Positions 46,479-54,311 of a stretch of 61,901 nt of DNA are shown one piece after another. The notes beneath the pieces are model-generated. The model searched no databases. It saw nothing but the letters and a program-made list of their open reading frames with translations, and had not been told where the DNA came from. How positions within the stretch are numbered: position 1 is the stretch's first letter; each line of letters opens with the position of its first letter. Made by a program: the position numbers and the translations under genes. The DNA is from Streptococcus lactarius (GTDB taxonomy: Bacteria; Bacillota; Bacilli; Lactobacillales; Streptococcaceae), in assembly GCF_016642265.1 (NCBI RefSeq), contig NZ_MRXX01000001.1:234688-296588 (forward strand), written 5' to 3'.

Positions 46479-46576
46479 CCTTCCACCTCCTCAACTTCAA
46501 ATAATGGGCTATTAAACACCTCACAAAAACCAGCTTTTTTAAGCTCTTTTTGGGTGTGTGCCGTGTGTATATACAT
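46475..46576 (-). CDS. Small acidic phage protein (33 aa)
   Basis: Begins MYIHTAHTQKELKKAG and ends FEVEEVEG. The ATGA overlap with the following gene favours this frame over an overlapping 80-codon frame. The ribosome site is weak, so the start may lie slightly upstream. Confidence 0.5.
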   Translation of the reverse strand: MYIHTAHTQKELKKAGFCEVFNSPLFEVEEVEG

Positions 46577-46606
46577 ATACCTATATTCATCAGATCCACT
46601 AATAAT

Positions 46607-46969
46607 CTACTTGTTGCCGACACGTTTTAAATAGCAACTTTTGCTGTCGATCCCTTTAATCTTCACCAAATACCGCTTCTCTTTCTCAACTGTATAGCCA
46701 TTGATCCAAGCGGCAGCAAGCGTTTCTTGATTACGTTCGTGATAAACCCATCTCAGAAGTTCTTCATCTTCTTCATCTTCTATACACTTAAATAAATCTT
46801 GAAAATCCCAATCATTCTCTATGGCATATTCAATATAATCCGCCACAAACTGCGGTACTGTGACTTTTTGTGATTCGTCTAATTGCCGTAAATCTTTCAA
46901 AACTCCATTTACTGAAACAATACCAAAGCGAGCGTTCTCATAACTTTTTATCAATTCTTGTTTATTCAT
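46607..46969 (-). CDS. DUF1642 phage protein
   Basis: 120 aa. KDLRQLDESQKVTVPQFVADYIEY is the DUF1642 core pattern found in streptococcal and lactococcal phages. Overlaps the upstream XRE gene by 4 nt. Function unknown. Confidence 0.8.
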   Translation of the reverse strand: MNKQELIKSYENARFGIVSVNGVLKDLRQLDESQKVTVPQFVADYIEYAIENDWDFQDLFKCIEDEEDEELLRWVYHERNQETLAAAWINGYTVEKEKRYLVKIKGIDSKSCYLKRVGNK

Positions 46970-47469
46970 TTTTCCACCTCCTCATTGTATTCTTCAAAAT
47001 CATCAACAATAATATAATTGACGTTTGTTGGGTTTGCATAAAAATTTCGAATTACCATCAATCTTCCATCGTAAAACTGACTGAGGATTTCTGTCAGTTC
47101 ATCTTGGGTGAGATCGTTCACCAAGAATTCAGTTTCTTGTGAATTTGAAAAAACAATTTTGATTTTTTTGAGTTGTCCCGACTCTTTAATTTTATCCATT
47201 CCTTTTGGTCCATGAAGGTCAAAAAGGTCAGTAATTGATATGCCAAAGAGATCGGCCAATTTTGACATTTTAGAAATAAAAGAAAGATTTTTTCCACTTT
47301 CCCACATTTGAAGAGTTCTAGGGGCAATCCCTATTTTTCCTGCTAACTCTTTGTGAGTCATCTTATTAGCTTTTCTAAGCTCTTTAATACGTTTACCATA
47401 TTTGAGTTCACATGCGGGATCCGGCTTATTAAACTTTTCTGCATAGTGGTTTTCTAACTCTTTTTTCAT
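46966..47469 (-). CDS. XRE-family helix-turn-helix protein
   Basis: 167 aa from the ATG at 47469, after AAAGGA. HTH: MTHKELAGKIGIAPRTLQMWE. The C-terminal 70 residues are acidic and unrecognised. One of two adjacent XRE genes in the early operon; overlaps the next start. Confidence 0.82.
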   Translation of the reverse strand: MKKELENHYAEKFNKPDPACELKYGKRIKELRKANKMTHKELAGKIGIAPRTLQMWESGKNLSFISKMSKLADLFGISITDLFDLHGPKGMDKIKESGQLKKIKIVFSNSQETEFLVNDLTQDELTEILSQFYDGRLMVIRNFYANPTNVNYIIVDDFEEYNEEVEK

Positions 47470-47840
47470 TTTTCTATCCTTTCTGCCTCGTATTGCAGCC
47501 ACACTAGATTTTCGTATAAATTTCTAGCCTCTCGTTTAATATCACTCAAATTTTGGGCTGTCAGTTTATCTGCATTGCGGAGCAAGTCAATTAAAATATT
47601 ATTTATATTCAGCATGTGCGTTTTGTATGCTGGCAAGTTTGTGCTATTCTCGGCATCAATTCCTAATAAGTATGGTATAGACACTCCGAAGATGCTGGAT
47701 AACATTTCCGCTTTATCGAGTTTTATTTGATGTATCCCTCTCTCCCATCTTGAAATAGTCAATTTTGCAACATCTAATTTTTGCGCTAAATATTTTTGGG
47801 TTAGTTTCTTTTCTTTTCGTAACTCTCTAAGCCTATTCAC
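47466..47840 (-). CDS. XRE-family helix-turn-helix protein
   Basis: 124 aa from a GTG at 47840 (or 47843), after AGGAGGTGG. HTH: LTQKYLAQKLDVAKLTISRWERG, followed by FGVSIPYLLGID. A longer reading into the ssb gene has no ribosome site. It probably tunes early transcription. Confidence 0.82.
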   Translation of the reverse strand: MNRLRELRKEKKLTQKYLAQKLDVAKLTISRWERGIHQIKLDKAEMLSSIFGVSIPYLLGIDAENSTNLPAYKTHMLNINNILIDLLRNADKLTAQNLSDIKREARNLYENLVWLQYEAERIEK

Positions 47841-47901
47841 CACTCCACCTCCTAAATTTCTTTCTTCAAAGTAAATGCTATTGTTTTTTCTCCTTTTGTT
47901 C

Positions 47902-48312
47902 TTAAAATGGCAAATCACTTTCATCAATGTCCATCGGATTTGCATAGTTAGGTGGCATCTGTTCAGTCGTGCTGTTCTGGTTGGCAGTGTTGTCACGCTT
48001 TTCCAAAACTTGGAAATTTTCTGCAACAACTTCAGTCACATATACACGTTTTCCGTCATTTCCTTCATAGTTTCGAGTCTGAATTCTTCCCGTAATTCCG
48101 ACCAGCATTCCTTTTTTGGTCCAATTGCAAAATCTTTCCGCTTGCTCTCTCCACATCACGCAGTTGATGAAGTCTGCATCGTATTCACCATTTGTATTTT
48201 TAAAATTTCGATTGCATGCGATATTAAATTGTGCTGTTGCTATATTGCTCGGTGTATAGCGTAGCTCTGCATCTCTGGTTAACCGACCAATAAGAGTCAC
48301 ATTGTTGATCAT
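47902..48312 (-). CDS. ssb: Single-stranded DNA-binding protein
   Basis: 136 aa. OB fold starts [40 protein letters not shown] follows. The acidic tip ESDLPF is the docking peptide for replication partners. Phage copy; shorter than the host SSB. Confidence 0.93.
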   Translation of the reverse strand: MINNVTLIGRLTRDAELRYTPSNIATAQFNIACNRNFKNTNGEYDADFINCVMWREQAERFCNWTKKGMLVGITGRIQTRNYEGNDGKRVYVTEVVAENFQVLEKRDNTANQNSTTEQMPPNYANPMDIDESDLPF

Positions 48313-48368
48313 TATTATCCTCCAACATTATTCATTTCAGCAGCTTCCTTAACTGCTTCTGCTTTCTT

Positions 48369-48599
48369 TCATTCCTGCGATTGATACTCCCGATTTAATT
48401 TGTTTAGGATTACCTCTTGCGCAGTATTTTGTTCAGCAAAGCGCTGAATACTTAATTCATGTTCTTGGATAGTCCACTGCATATCCTTGATTGTTTTTTC
48501 TTGTTTGGCCAATCTGGAGTTGAGATTGATAGCAACTACCAATGTAACTCCTGCCAGCAATACCAAGTTAATGATTAGCCAATCGATTTTACGTTTCAT
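48369..48599 (-). CDS. Small membrane protein with coiled coil
   Basis: 76 aa. One helix (IINLVLLAGVTLVVAINL), then a coiled coil. It ends at a TGA, but the same frame stays open for 17 more codons ([17 protein letters not shown]) up to the ssb ribosome site, so the gene may have been cut short by a nonsense change. Confidence 0.68.
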   Translation of the reverse strand: MKRKIDWLIINLVLLAGVTLVVAINLNSRLAKQEKTIKDMQWTIQEHELSIQRFAEQNTAQEVILNKLNREYQSQE

Positions 48600-48990
48600 C
48601 TTCTTTTACCCTTTCTAGTTTTAGATGTCCTGCATGTCGTCCTTGTTCGTTTAAGTGAATGTAGTATTTGAGTAATGCACCATCTTTTCCAGTAATTCTG
48701 CTCAGTTCTTTTAAAGTCCCTGTACAGATATACTTATCACGATCATATAGCTTATAGTCGGCAAGAATTTCCGGATCACCCATCAAAGTTTTTTCCTCAA
48801 TACCGAAATACTCGCACAATTCTTGGACATGGTCAGGATTGATGCCATCCTTAGTGATCCATTCTTGTATCGTCTGTTCACCACGATATAGATTCCTAGA
48901 GAGTTCTTTGCGAGTGAGACCTTTTCCTAAAATCAACAATTGTAATTGCTGACGAAAGTGATCCATTTGATTTTTAGTATAATGTCTCAT
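48589..48990 (-). CDS. Helix-turn-helix phage protein
   Basis: 133 aa from the ATG at 48990 (AGGAG at 8-9 nt). HTH-like stretch LTRKELSRNLYRGEQTIQEW, then YFGIEEKTLMGD. The C-terminal part (KDGALLKYYIHLNEQGR) is common in streptococcal phages. Role unknown. Confidence 0.7.
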   Translation of the reverse strand: MRHYTKNQMDHFRQQLQLLILGKGLTRKELSRNLYRGEQTIQEWITKDGINPDHVQELCEYFGIEEKTLMGDPEILADYKLYDRDKYICTGTLKELSRITGKDGALLKYYIHLNEQGRHAGHLKLERVKEDET

Positions 48991-48995
48991 AACTT

Positions 48996-49277
48996 TCACT
49001 CCTGTTTAACAATCGCTGTCTTTTCGAGATCTTCACGCTTCAAATCTGCGATGAGCCAGTCTAAGTACTTCTTTGCCTTGTTTAGATCTTCCAATCCGTT
49101 TTTCTTTTGGTAGCGACAAAGATACTTGATGACATTTCCCCAATAAAATCCACGGACTTCTTTTGGTCCTCCAGCAAAATTGCGAATAATATCAATAGAT
49201 TCCAGACCATACTGTCCACAGTAATGATTAGGTTTATTTACTTTGTCAAAGCCATTGTTTAAAATTTCTTCTGTCAT
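48996..49277 (-). CDS. DUF3310 phage protein
   Basis: 93 aa. VNKPNHYCGQYGLESIDII, WGNVIKYLCRYQKKNG and DLNKAKKYLDWLI match DUF3310, annotated as nucleotide-metabolism related. It lies beside a MazG-like gene, which supports that role. Confidence 0.85.
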   Translation of the reverse strand: MTEEILNNGFDKVNKPNHYCGQYGLESIDIIRNFAGGPKEVRGFYWGNVIKYLCRYQKKNGLEDLNKAKKYLDWLIADLKREDLEKTAIVKQE

Positions 49278-49771
49278 TTTAGTCGCTCCTCCTTAATCCA
49301 AACACCATCCACTAATTTCCCTGTTCGATCCTTGATTTCTTCATAAGCGATATTCAAGCACTCAACGAAATCATGATGTAGCAATGCTGAAATTCGCATC
49401 AACTCATAAACAACATTTTTTAGTTGGTATGATTGTCGGTTAAAGTATGCGGCCAATGATTGGTCCATCATTAAGACAAAATAGTCTTCTGACTTTGCTG
49501 CCTTGGAAAATACGAATGTATTATTTTCTGGGAAAATTTCTTCTGTTTTGATTCCTAACTGTAATGTCAAACCGATCAATACTACGGTGATGTCTCCGAT
49601 GCTGTCTTTCGTGACTTCCTCATCGTTCTCTGCCAGTCCTCGTGATAATTCACCGATCTCTTCATACAATTTCAAAAATTGCTTGTTAGGATCTTGCGTT
49701 TGCAAATTTCGGTCATAAAACCAGCGCTGAACTTTTGCGATTAAATCTTTTAATTGTTTGTTTTCCATCAA
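49274..49771 (-). CDS. MazG-like nucleotide pyrophosphohydrolase
   Basis: 165 aa. The metal-binding pattern is LYEEIGELSRG ... DSIGDITVVLIG, the EExxE and DxxxD helices of the all-alpha NTP pyrophosphatases. It could clean nucleotide pools or alter alarmone levels during infection. Confidence 0.85.
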   Translation of the reverse strand: MMENKQLKDLIAKVQRWFYDRNLQTQDPNKQFLKLYEEIGELSRGLAENDEEVTKDSIGDITVVLIGLTLQLGIKTEEIFPENNTFVFSKAAKSEDYFVLMMDQSLAAYFNRQSYQLKNVVYELMRISALLHHDFVECLNIAYEEIKDRTGKLVDGVWIKEERLK

Positions 49772-50577
49772 TATCTCCTGCTTTCTGTATTTTCTGGGAA
49801 TTTAAAAATATGTTTGCTTGCACCCTTGAAAATTCGGTCAGCAAGGGCCTTGTTGTAAATTGTTTTAATATCGTTGCTCGATAAGTTTGTGTTAAAGAAT
49901 GTTGTTTGACGATTGTCCAAGATTTTAAACAGTACTCGTTGTCTCCACTCATTTGCTTCTTTGAGGCTTCCGCTCATGCTACTTTCTTTTCCCAAATCGT
50001 CAAAGAAGAGAAAATCAACATTGCTCAATAGATTCACAGCATAACTTTCTGTGAAGTCTCCTCGACCATTGAAGCTTTCTTCAATCTTTGAAAAGAGCGC
50101 AGAAGTCGAAATGAATAGCACACTCTTTGGTTGCTTGCATTCTTTAAATTTTTCATTCAATGCTTTGGCTATTCCAATAGATAAATGGCTCTTTCCGACC
50201 CCTGGAGGACCGCTCAAGATTACATTTCCTGTTTCGTACTTCAGAAAGTCACGCAACATTCTTTTTGAAAAATTCAAAGCTCGTTCACACGACTTATTTC
50301 CAGTATCGTAATTATTAAGTGTTTTATCTTCCAATTCCTTGGAATAGATGCTCTCACGATCAAATACTTTGTATGTATTCGCTAGAATGGACTGGATAGC
50401 TGCTTCTTGCTTTAAGTGTTCCTGAAATTTATTGATTTCTTCTTTTTCGCATTCTGGACAAATGTCAAGCGATTTCTGGGATCCATCAATCATGACTTTT
50501 GCATTGATCATCTTGGAACCATGCTTGTTGCAAATTTTAGGTTCGCTGGTAGAATCTACTGTATAATCCTGATACAT
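49768..50577 (-). CDS. DnaC-type helicase loader ATPase
   Basis: 269 aa. N-terminal zinc-like site with CNKHG and CPECEKEE. AAA+ core: Walker A LSGPPGVGKSHLS, Walker B DFLFFDDLGKE, sensor FFNTNLSSNDI. It loads the phage DnaB helicase (51342-52667). It overlaps its neighbours. Confidence 0.9.
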   Translation of the reverse strand: MYQDYTVDSTSEPKICNKHGSKMINAKVMIDGSQKSLDICPECEKEEINKFQEHLKQEAAIQSILANTYKVFDRESIYSKELEDKTLNNYDTGNKSCERALNFSKRMLRDFLKYETGNVILSGPPGVGKSHLSIGIAKALNEKFKECKQPKSVLFISTSALFSKIEESFNGRGDFTESYAVNLLSNVDFLFFDDLGKESSMSGSLKEANEWRQRVLFKILDNRQTTFFNTNLSSNDIKTIYNKALADRIFKGASKHIFKFPENTESRRY

Positions 50578-51338
50578 TAAAATCCCAACCTTTCATCTTG
50601 TTGCTGAGTTGATGCACTCGAAGGCATCTTTTGATTTAAGTACTTTTCAAATTTAGTCGCATTAAACAAAGTGTCTGGAGTTAAGTACTTGGACATCTTA
50701 GAATCATTTTTCCATTCAAGGCTTTTTACATCAATAACATGTTTAAAATCATCTATTGAGTAATTCTCACTTAAACGACCATTAATTAGTCTTTGAGTTG
50801 ATTTGCTAGTAGGTTTAAAATGAGATCCTGTTTTGTCATTTAGATATTTGATAATTTCGTCATAGACATCTGATTGGACTTTTTTCTCCTTATCTATATC
50901 TATATCTATATCTATATCTATATCTCCGTTGCCTTTTGTTGCATCGGTGTTGCATTGCAACACTTTTTGATTCTCTCGATGCTTGCGAGATCTACGGGTA
51001 CTTGCTGTTTCACTCCCTACCATTTCTGGAACTTGTTCGAGGTTAAACTGATAATTGTCTGATGTAGTCAATAATTTTTTTTTCGTTAAAAACATCAGTG
51101 TCAATCTGATTGCTTCTGGATCTTCGTCTATCAACAGAGATAGTTCTTCTGCTAGATCCTCTGCCAATCCCTCAAAATAAAGTTTCCCTTGCTCTGCTAG
51201 ACTTGCCAGCATCATTTTTAGGTAGATGATCGTGATTTCTTCTCCACCAGGAAGCTTTCTCATGAGCTTCATTTCTTTGGAATTAAAGAAGTCATCTTTT
51301 AGCTGTAACCAGTAATATCTACGATTCTCAGTTACCAT
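50577..51338 (-). CDS. Phage replisome organiser / replication initiator
   Basis: 253 aa. The N-terminal half (YYWLQLKDDFFNSKEMKLMR) is the winged-helix replisome organiser domain; the C-terminal half (FEKYLNQK) is the conserved phage tail domain. The linker has a run of Asp-Ile pairs encoded by a hexanucleotide repeat. The origin often lies in this gene. Confidence 0.85.
   Translation of the reverse strand: MVTENRRYYWLQLKDDFFNSKEMKLMRKLPGGEEITIIYLKMMLASLAEQGKLYFEGLAEDLAEELSLLIDEDPEAIRLTLMFLTKKKLLTTSDNYQFNLEQVPEMVGSETASTRRSRKHRENQKVLQCNTDATKGNGDIDIDIDIDIDKEKKVQSDVYDEIIKYLNDKTGSHFKPTSKSTQRLINGRLSENYSIDDFKHVIDVKSLEWKNDSKMSKYLTPDTLFNATKFEKYLNQKMPSSASTQQQDERLGF
50891..50930. repeat. Hexanucleotide repeat TATCTA x6.7
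   Basis: 40 bp of TATCTA units inside the replication gene. Six bases are two codons (Asp-Ile), so unit number can change without a frameshift. AT-rich; it could serve as an unwinding element. Confidence 0.85.
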
Positions 51339-51341
51339 TCA

Positions 51342-52667
51342 TCAGGCCTCCTTATTTGAAAATTTTGCATATTCCTTGTGAAAGAATAGTTTGACCGTTC
51401 CTAAACTGCCATGTCTATTTTTTTCAAGGATTAATTCTGTAACATTATCAGGTTCCTCCTGCTCCTCACGATTGTAGTAAGCTTCTCGATAGAGAAATGC
51501 GACTATATCGGCATCTTGTTCAATCGATCCTGACTCTCTTAAATCTGAGAGCACAGGCCTTTTGTCGTTTCGTTGTTCAACCCCACGAGATAGCTGACTC
51601 AATGCAATTACCGGAACTTTCAATTCCTTTGCTAATATCTTCAACTGTCTAGATATCTCAGACACCTCTTGTTGTCGATTTTCTCGACCTCTACCAGTAA
51701 TTAGCTGGAGATAGTCGATTACAATCAATCCAAGACCGCCAGTTTCTTGAGACAAGCGCTTGGCTCTGGATCGAATCTCAGCGATTTGAATTCCTGCTGT
51801 ATCGTCAATATAGATTTTTCCTTTTGCAAGTTGTTCCTGAGCAAGGATCATCCTGCGCCATTCACTTTCTGAAAGATTACCTGTCCTTACATGGTATGAC
51901 GGAATCAGTCCTTCGGCTGAAAGCATACGCTCTACAAGACTTTCTGCCCCCATTTCAAGAGAGAATATTGCCACTGGTTTTCCAGCTCTTATTGCCACAT
52001 TTTGAGCGATATTTAGAGCGAAAGCTGTTTTTCCCATCGCTGGTCTTGCTGCAAGGATAATCAGATTGTCAGTATGTAGACCAGTCGTGATATTGTCAAA
52101 ATCTGTAAAACCTGTTGGTGTTCCTGTTACATCACCAACACGCTGGGAGCGCTCGTCAATAATTGACTGCGTGGAATCAATGACATCAATGATTGGACGA
52201 AAGCCAGTCTGCTTGTCATTTGCTATGTTTGATAATGCTTGCTCAGTCTGAACGAGTATGTCATTTAGATCTGATTGCCCATCATATACGTTAGCTATTG
52301 TTTGATTGAGATCTTCAATAACCTTTCGTGCTCTCGCTTTTTCGGCTACAACCTTGGCATAATGCTCAATGTGAGCACTGGTTGGTACAGCATTGATGAG
52401 ACTAGCAAGAAATGCCATCCCTCCGATTCGATCAAATTCGCCTATTGAGTCAAGCGCTGATTTAACTGATACGGGGTCGATTGGTTCCCCCCTGTCCGAC
52501 AAATCTTCCATGATTCCAAAGACGATGCCATGTGATAGTTTGTAAAAACTTTCTTTTGTGAGGTATTCAGAAGCAATGAGGATCTTATCTGGATCGACAA
52601 ATATTGATCCGATTACCGCTTGTTCAGCAAGAATATCGTGAGGCAGGATTGTGTTTTTTTCTGCCAT
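51342..52667 (-). CDS. Replicative DNA helicase, DnaB type
   Basis: 441 aa. N-terminal helical domain (ILAEQAVIGSIF), RecA core with Walker A AARPAMGKTAFALN, ARSRAKRLSQE, Walker B LGLIVIDYLQLI, and SQLSRGVEQR. Works with the loader and organiser next to it. This is the phage copy. Confidence 0.93.
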   Translation of the reverse strand: MAEKNTILPHDILAEQAVIGSIFVDPDKILIASEYLTKESFYKLSHGIVFGIMEDLSDRGEPIDPVSVKSALDSIGEFDRIGGMAFLASLINAVPTSAHIEHYAKVVAEKARARKVIEDLNQTIANVYDGQSDLNDILVQTEQALSNIANDKQTGFRPIIDVIDSTQSIIDERSQRVGDVTGTPTGFTDFDNITTGLHTDNLIILAARPAMGKTAFALNIAQNVAIRAGKPVAIFSLEMGAESLVERMLSAEGLIPSYHVRTGNLSESEWRRMILAQEQLAKGKIYIDDTAGIQIAEIRSRAKRLSQETGGLGLIVIDYLQLITGRGRENRQQEVSEISRQLKILAKELKVPVIALSQLSRGVEQRNDKRPVLSDLRESGSIEQDADIVAFLYREAYYNREEQEEPDNVTELILEKNRHGSLGTVKLFFHKEYAKFSNKEA

Positions 52668-52677
52668 AAACTAGCTC

Positions 52678-52854
52678 CTATCTACGATAACCAAAACGCA
52701 TTGCTTCTCGTGCTTCTTGGATACGTTGTTGTTCAGCGATCATCTTCTTTAGTTCTCGTTTTGATTCCTTGCACCGCTCACTGATTGAGCTGATGATGAT
52801 CATTTGGAATAGGACTACGATGATTAATACTCCGACTAAGATTTCTGCTAACAT
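52678..52854 (-). CDS. Small membrane protein (58 aa)
   Basis: Begins MLAEILVGVLIIVVLFQ (membrane helix); the rest is a basic amphipathic helix ending MRFGYRR. GGAGG lies 6-7 nt before the ATG. Function unknown. Confidence 0.75.
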   Translation of the reverse strand: MLAEILVGVLIIVVLFQMIIISSISERCKESKRELKKMIAEQQRIQEAREAMRFGYRR

Positions 52855-52920
52855 GTTAATTCCTCCAATATTCTTTTATAAAAATAATTCCTGTGTTATA
52901 ATTAGTTTATAGTTCTTTCA

Positions 52921-52948
52921 AAGTGCCTTTCTCAAGGCGCTTTTTTTA
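52921..52948 (+). terminator. Plus-strand terminator in the early region
   Basis: AAGTGCCTT-TCTC-AAGGCGCTT, then seven Ts in the plus direction. No plus-strand gene precedes it; TATAAT occurs about 28 nt upstream, so a very short antisense transcript is possible. On the minus strand the hairpin has few Ts. Confidence 0.6.
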
Positions 52949-53224
52949 TTTTTGTAAGCTTCGACAGAATCGCTGAACATCTTCCAAATTGTAGAGATAC
53001 TTCCCGCCCTTTCCGGACTGTTGAAATTGGAATTTCCCTTGATCTCTCCATTCTTCTAGTTTAGTTCTACCCCATCCGGTCGCTTCCTGTAGCTGTTTGA
53101 TCGGCACCCATGTAATATTTCTGCTTGATCTACGCTTAGCTTCTTCCATAGCTTTGATGTTGATTGAAACCAGCTCTTCAAAGAGTTTATCTTTAAATTC
53201 AGTTCCAAATAGTTCTAGGACCAT
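52946..53224 (-). CDS. Small DNA-binding phage protein
   Basis: 92 aa. Middle part WVPIKQLQEATGWGRTKLEEW looks like the winged helix of excisionase/MerR-like proteins, and the end has YLYNLEDVQRF. Could be an excisionase or a regulator. Confidence 0.7.
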   Translation of the reverse strand: MVLELFGTEFKDKLFEELVSINIKAMEEAKRRSSRNITWVPIKQLQEATGWGRTKLEEWRDQGKFQFQQSGKGGKYLYNLEDVQRFCRSLQK

Positions 53225-53238
53225 TTTTTTAATCCTTT

Positions 53239-53394
53239 CTATTCTTTATTTTTCTTTTGTTCTATAGCTCTTAAAATTACTTCATGAGCTATATCTTTTG
53301 TGAGCTTTTGTAACTTAATCAAAGCTTCACTATAAGTTTCTGATTGTTCAATTAGCAAGTCAGATAACTTTATAATTTCATCTTCAAAATCCAT
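53239..53394 (-). CDS. Small helical phage protein (51 aa)
   Basis: Begins MDFEDEIIKLSDLLIEQSET; wholly helical, ends in Lys. The ribosome site is weak. It fills the space before the DNA-binding gene on the same strand. Function unknown. Confidence 0.58.
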   Translation of the reverse strand: MDFEDEIIKLSDLLIEQSETYSEALIKLQKLTKDIAHEVILRAIEQKKNKE

Positions 53395-53514
53395 CTCAAG
53401 ACCGATGACCTTTCTATATTATTGTGTTAACTTACTACTGACAAAAAACGATTAAATAAGACCTCTTACTCCTTATGAAAATCGTCTGTCAATTTTTATG
53501 AAAGGAGGGAATCT

Positions 53515-53787
53515 ATGAATTACATTAATGAAATGTTGCCTAATGAAGTAAGTTTCTTGCCATATCGTTTTTCAACCTCAGATGTAGACAGTGTTGATCC
53601 ATCATCTAAATCTGTTTTGAAATTTGCTACAACAGTAGATAACGAGAAATTTATTGATTTATTGTCGGTACATGAAAATGGTTTAGTTCTATTAGTTAAA
53701 AGTGAAGAAAATGAAGTGTGGTCTAATAGAAAACCAATTTCCAATACTGTTGATGGTAAACTTGTAATTACTTTTGAAAGTGAATAG
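53515..53787 (+). CDS. Hypothetical protein on the strand opposite to the early operon
   Basis: 90 aa, starts MNYINEMLPNEVSFLPYRF; beta-rich and acidic. AAAGGAGGG precedes the ATG and a terminator follows at 53833. It reads against all neighbouring genes, like an independent cargo gene. No clear promoter found. Its end overlaps a minus-strand 35-aa frame. Confidence 0.62.
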   Translation: MNYINEMLPNEVSFLPYRFSTSDVDSVDPSSKSVLKFATTVDNEKFIDLLSVHENGLVLLVKSEENEVWSNRKPISNTVDGKLVITFESE

Positions 53788-53875
53788 TCGAATCACTAAG
53801 TATTACAGTAGTTTTCCCGTCTTTTGATATAAGGACTTGTTTTTTAACAAGTTCTTTTTTAAATTTTATTTTCAT
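53768..53875 (-). CDS. Small basic phage protein (35 aa)
   Basis: Begins MKIKFKKELVKKQVLISKDG. AAGAGG is just before the ATG, and it follows the ORF6C gene on the same strand. It overlaps the last 20 nt of the opposite gene and contains its terminator hairpin. Confidence 0.5.
   Translation of the reverse strand: MKIKFKKELVKKQVLISKDGKTTVILSDSTIHFQK
53833..53860 (+). terminator. Terminator of the plus-strand gene 53515-53787
   Basis: GGACTTGT-TTTTTA-ACAAGTTC, then six Ts. Confidence 0.7.
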
Positions 53876-53885
53876 ATTTACCTCT

Positions 53886-54311
53886 TCACCCGACTAAACT
53901 CATCTGTCCGTTACGGGCTTTGATTTCTAGCTTGGTATTTGCTGATGGCTCCCAGCTATTCCAATAGTCAAATGCACGCTCTTCATCTTTACGCTTCAAT
54001 AGATCGTACCGTGGAATACGGAAATAATCTTTGAAATCTTTAGCAGCCTGAGAAAATACAGATTGGGCAAAATGCCGATCACGATAAGCTTGACTATCTT
54101 TTCCACCAAGTAGTGACACAACTTTCTGTTTACGAAGCTTTTCCAACGCCAAGCAAATGGATGGATTTACTGGTTGTTCATTCTTAAGATAGTCCACATC
54201 GGCAGATAGAACCGATTGCCCTTCTTTCAGTTTTTTCAATTCCTGCAAAGCGTGAATCATCACATCTTCTGTTGTTAGGTCCTGTTTGACCTTTTCGACT
54301 TCATTCATCAT
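53886..54311 (-). CDS. ORF6C-domain phage protein
   Basis: 141 aa. FSQAAKDFKDYFRIPRYDLLKRKDEERAFDYWNSW, read in parts, fits the ORF6C domain found at the C-terminus of phage antirepressors; here it stands alone after a helical start. Overlaps the DUF3102 gene. Confidence 0.78.
   Translation of the reverse strand: MMNEVEKVKQDLTTEDVMIHALQELKKLKEGQSVLSADVDYLKNEQPVNPSICLALEKLRKQKVVSLLGGKDSQAYRDRHFAQSVFSQAAKDFKDYFRIPRYDLLKRKDEERAFDYWNSWEPSANTKLEIKARNGQMSLVG

Noticed and set aside
46381..46623. 80-codon minus-strand frame
   Set aside because: It overlaps the 143-aa gene for much of its length, has no ribosome site and has a composition unlike the neighbours; the 33-aa frame with ATGA coupling fits better.
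47843..48029. N-terminal extension of the XRE gene into ssb
   Set aside because: No ribosome site; AGGAGG lies right before the GTG at 47840.
50891..50930. Phase-variable repeat
   Set aside because: The unit is six bases, so gain or loss cannot shift the frame.
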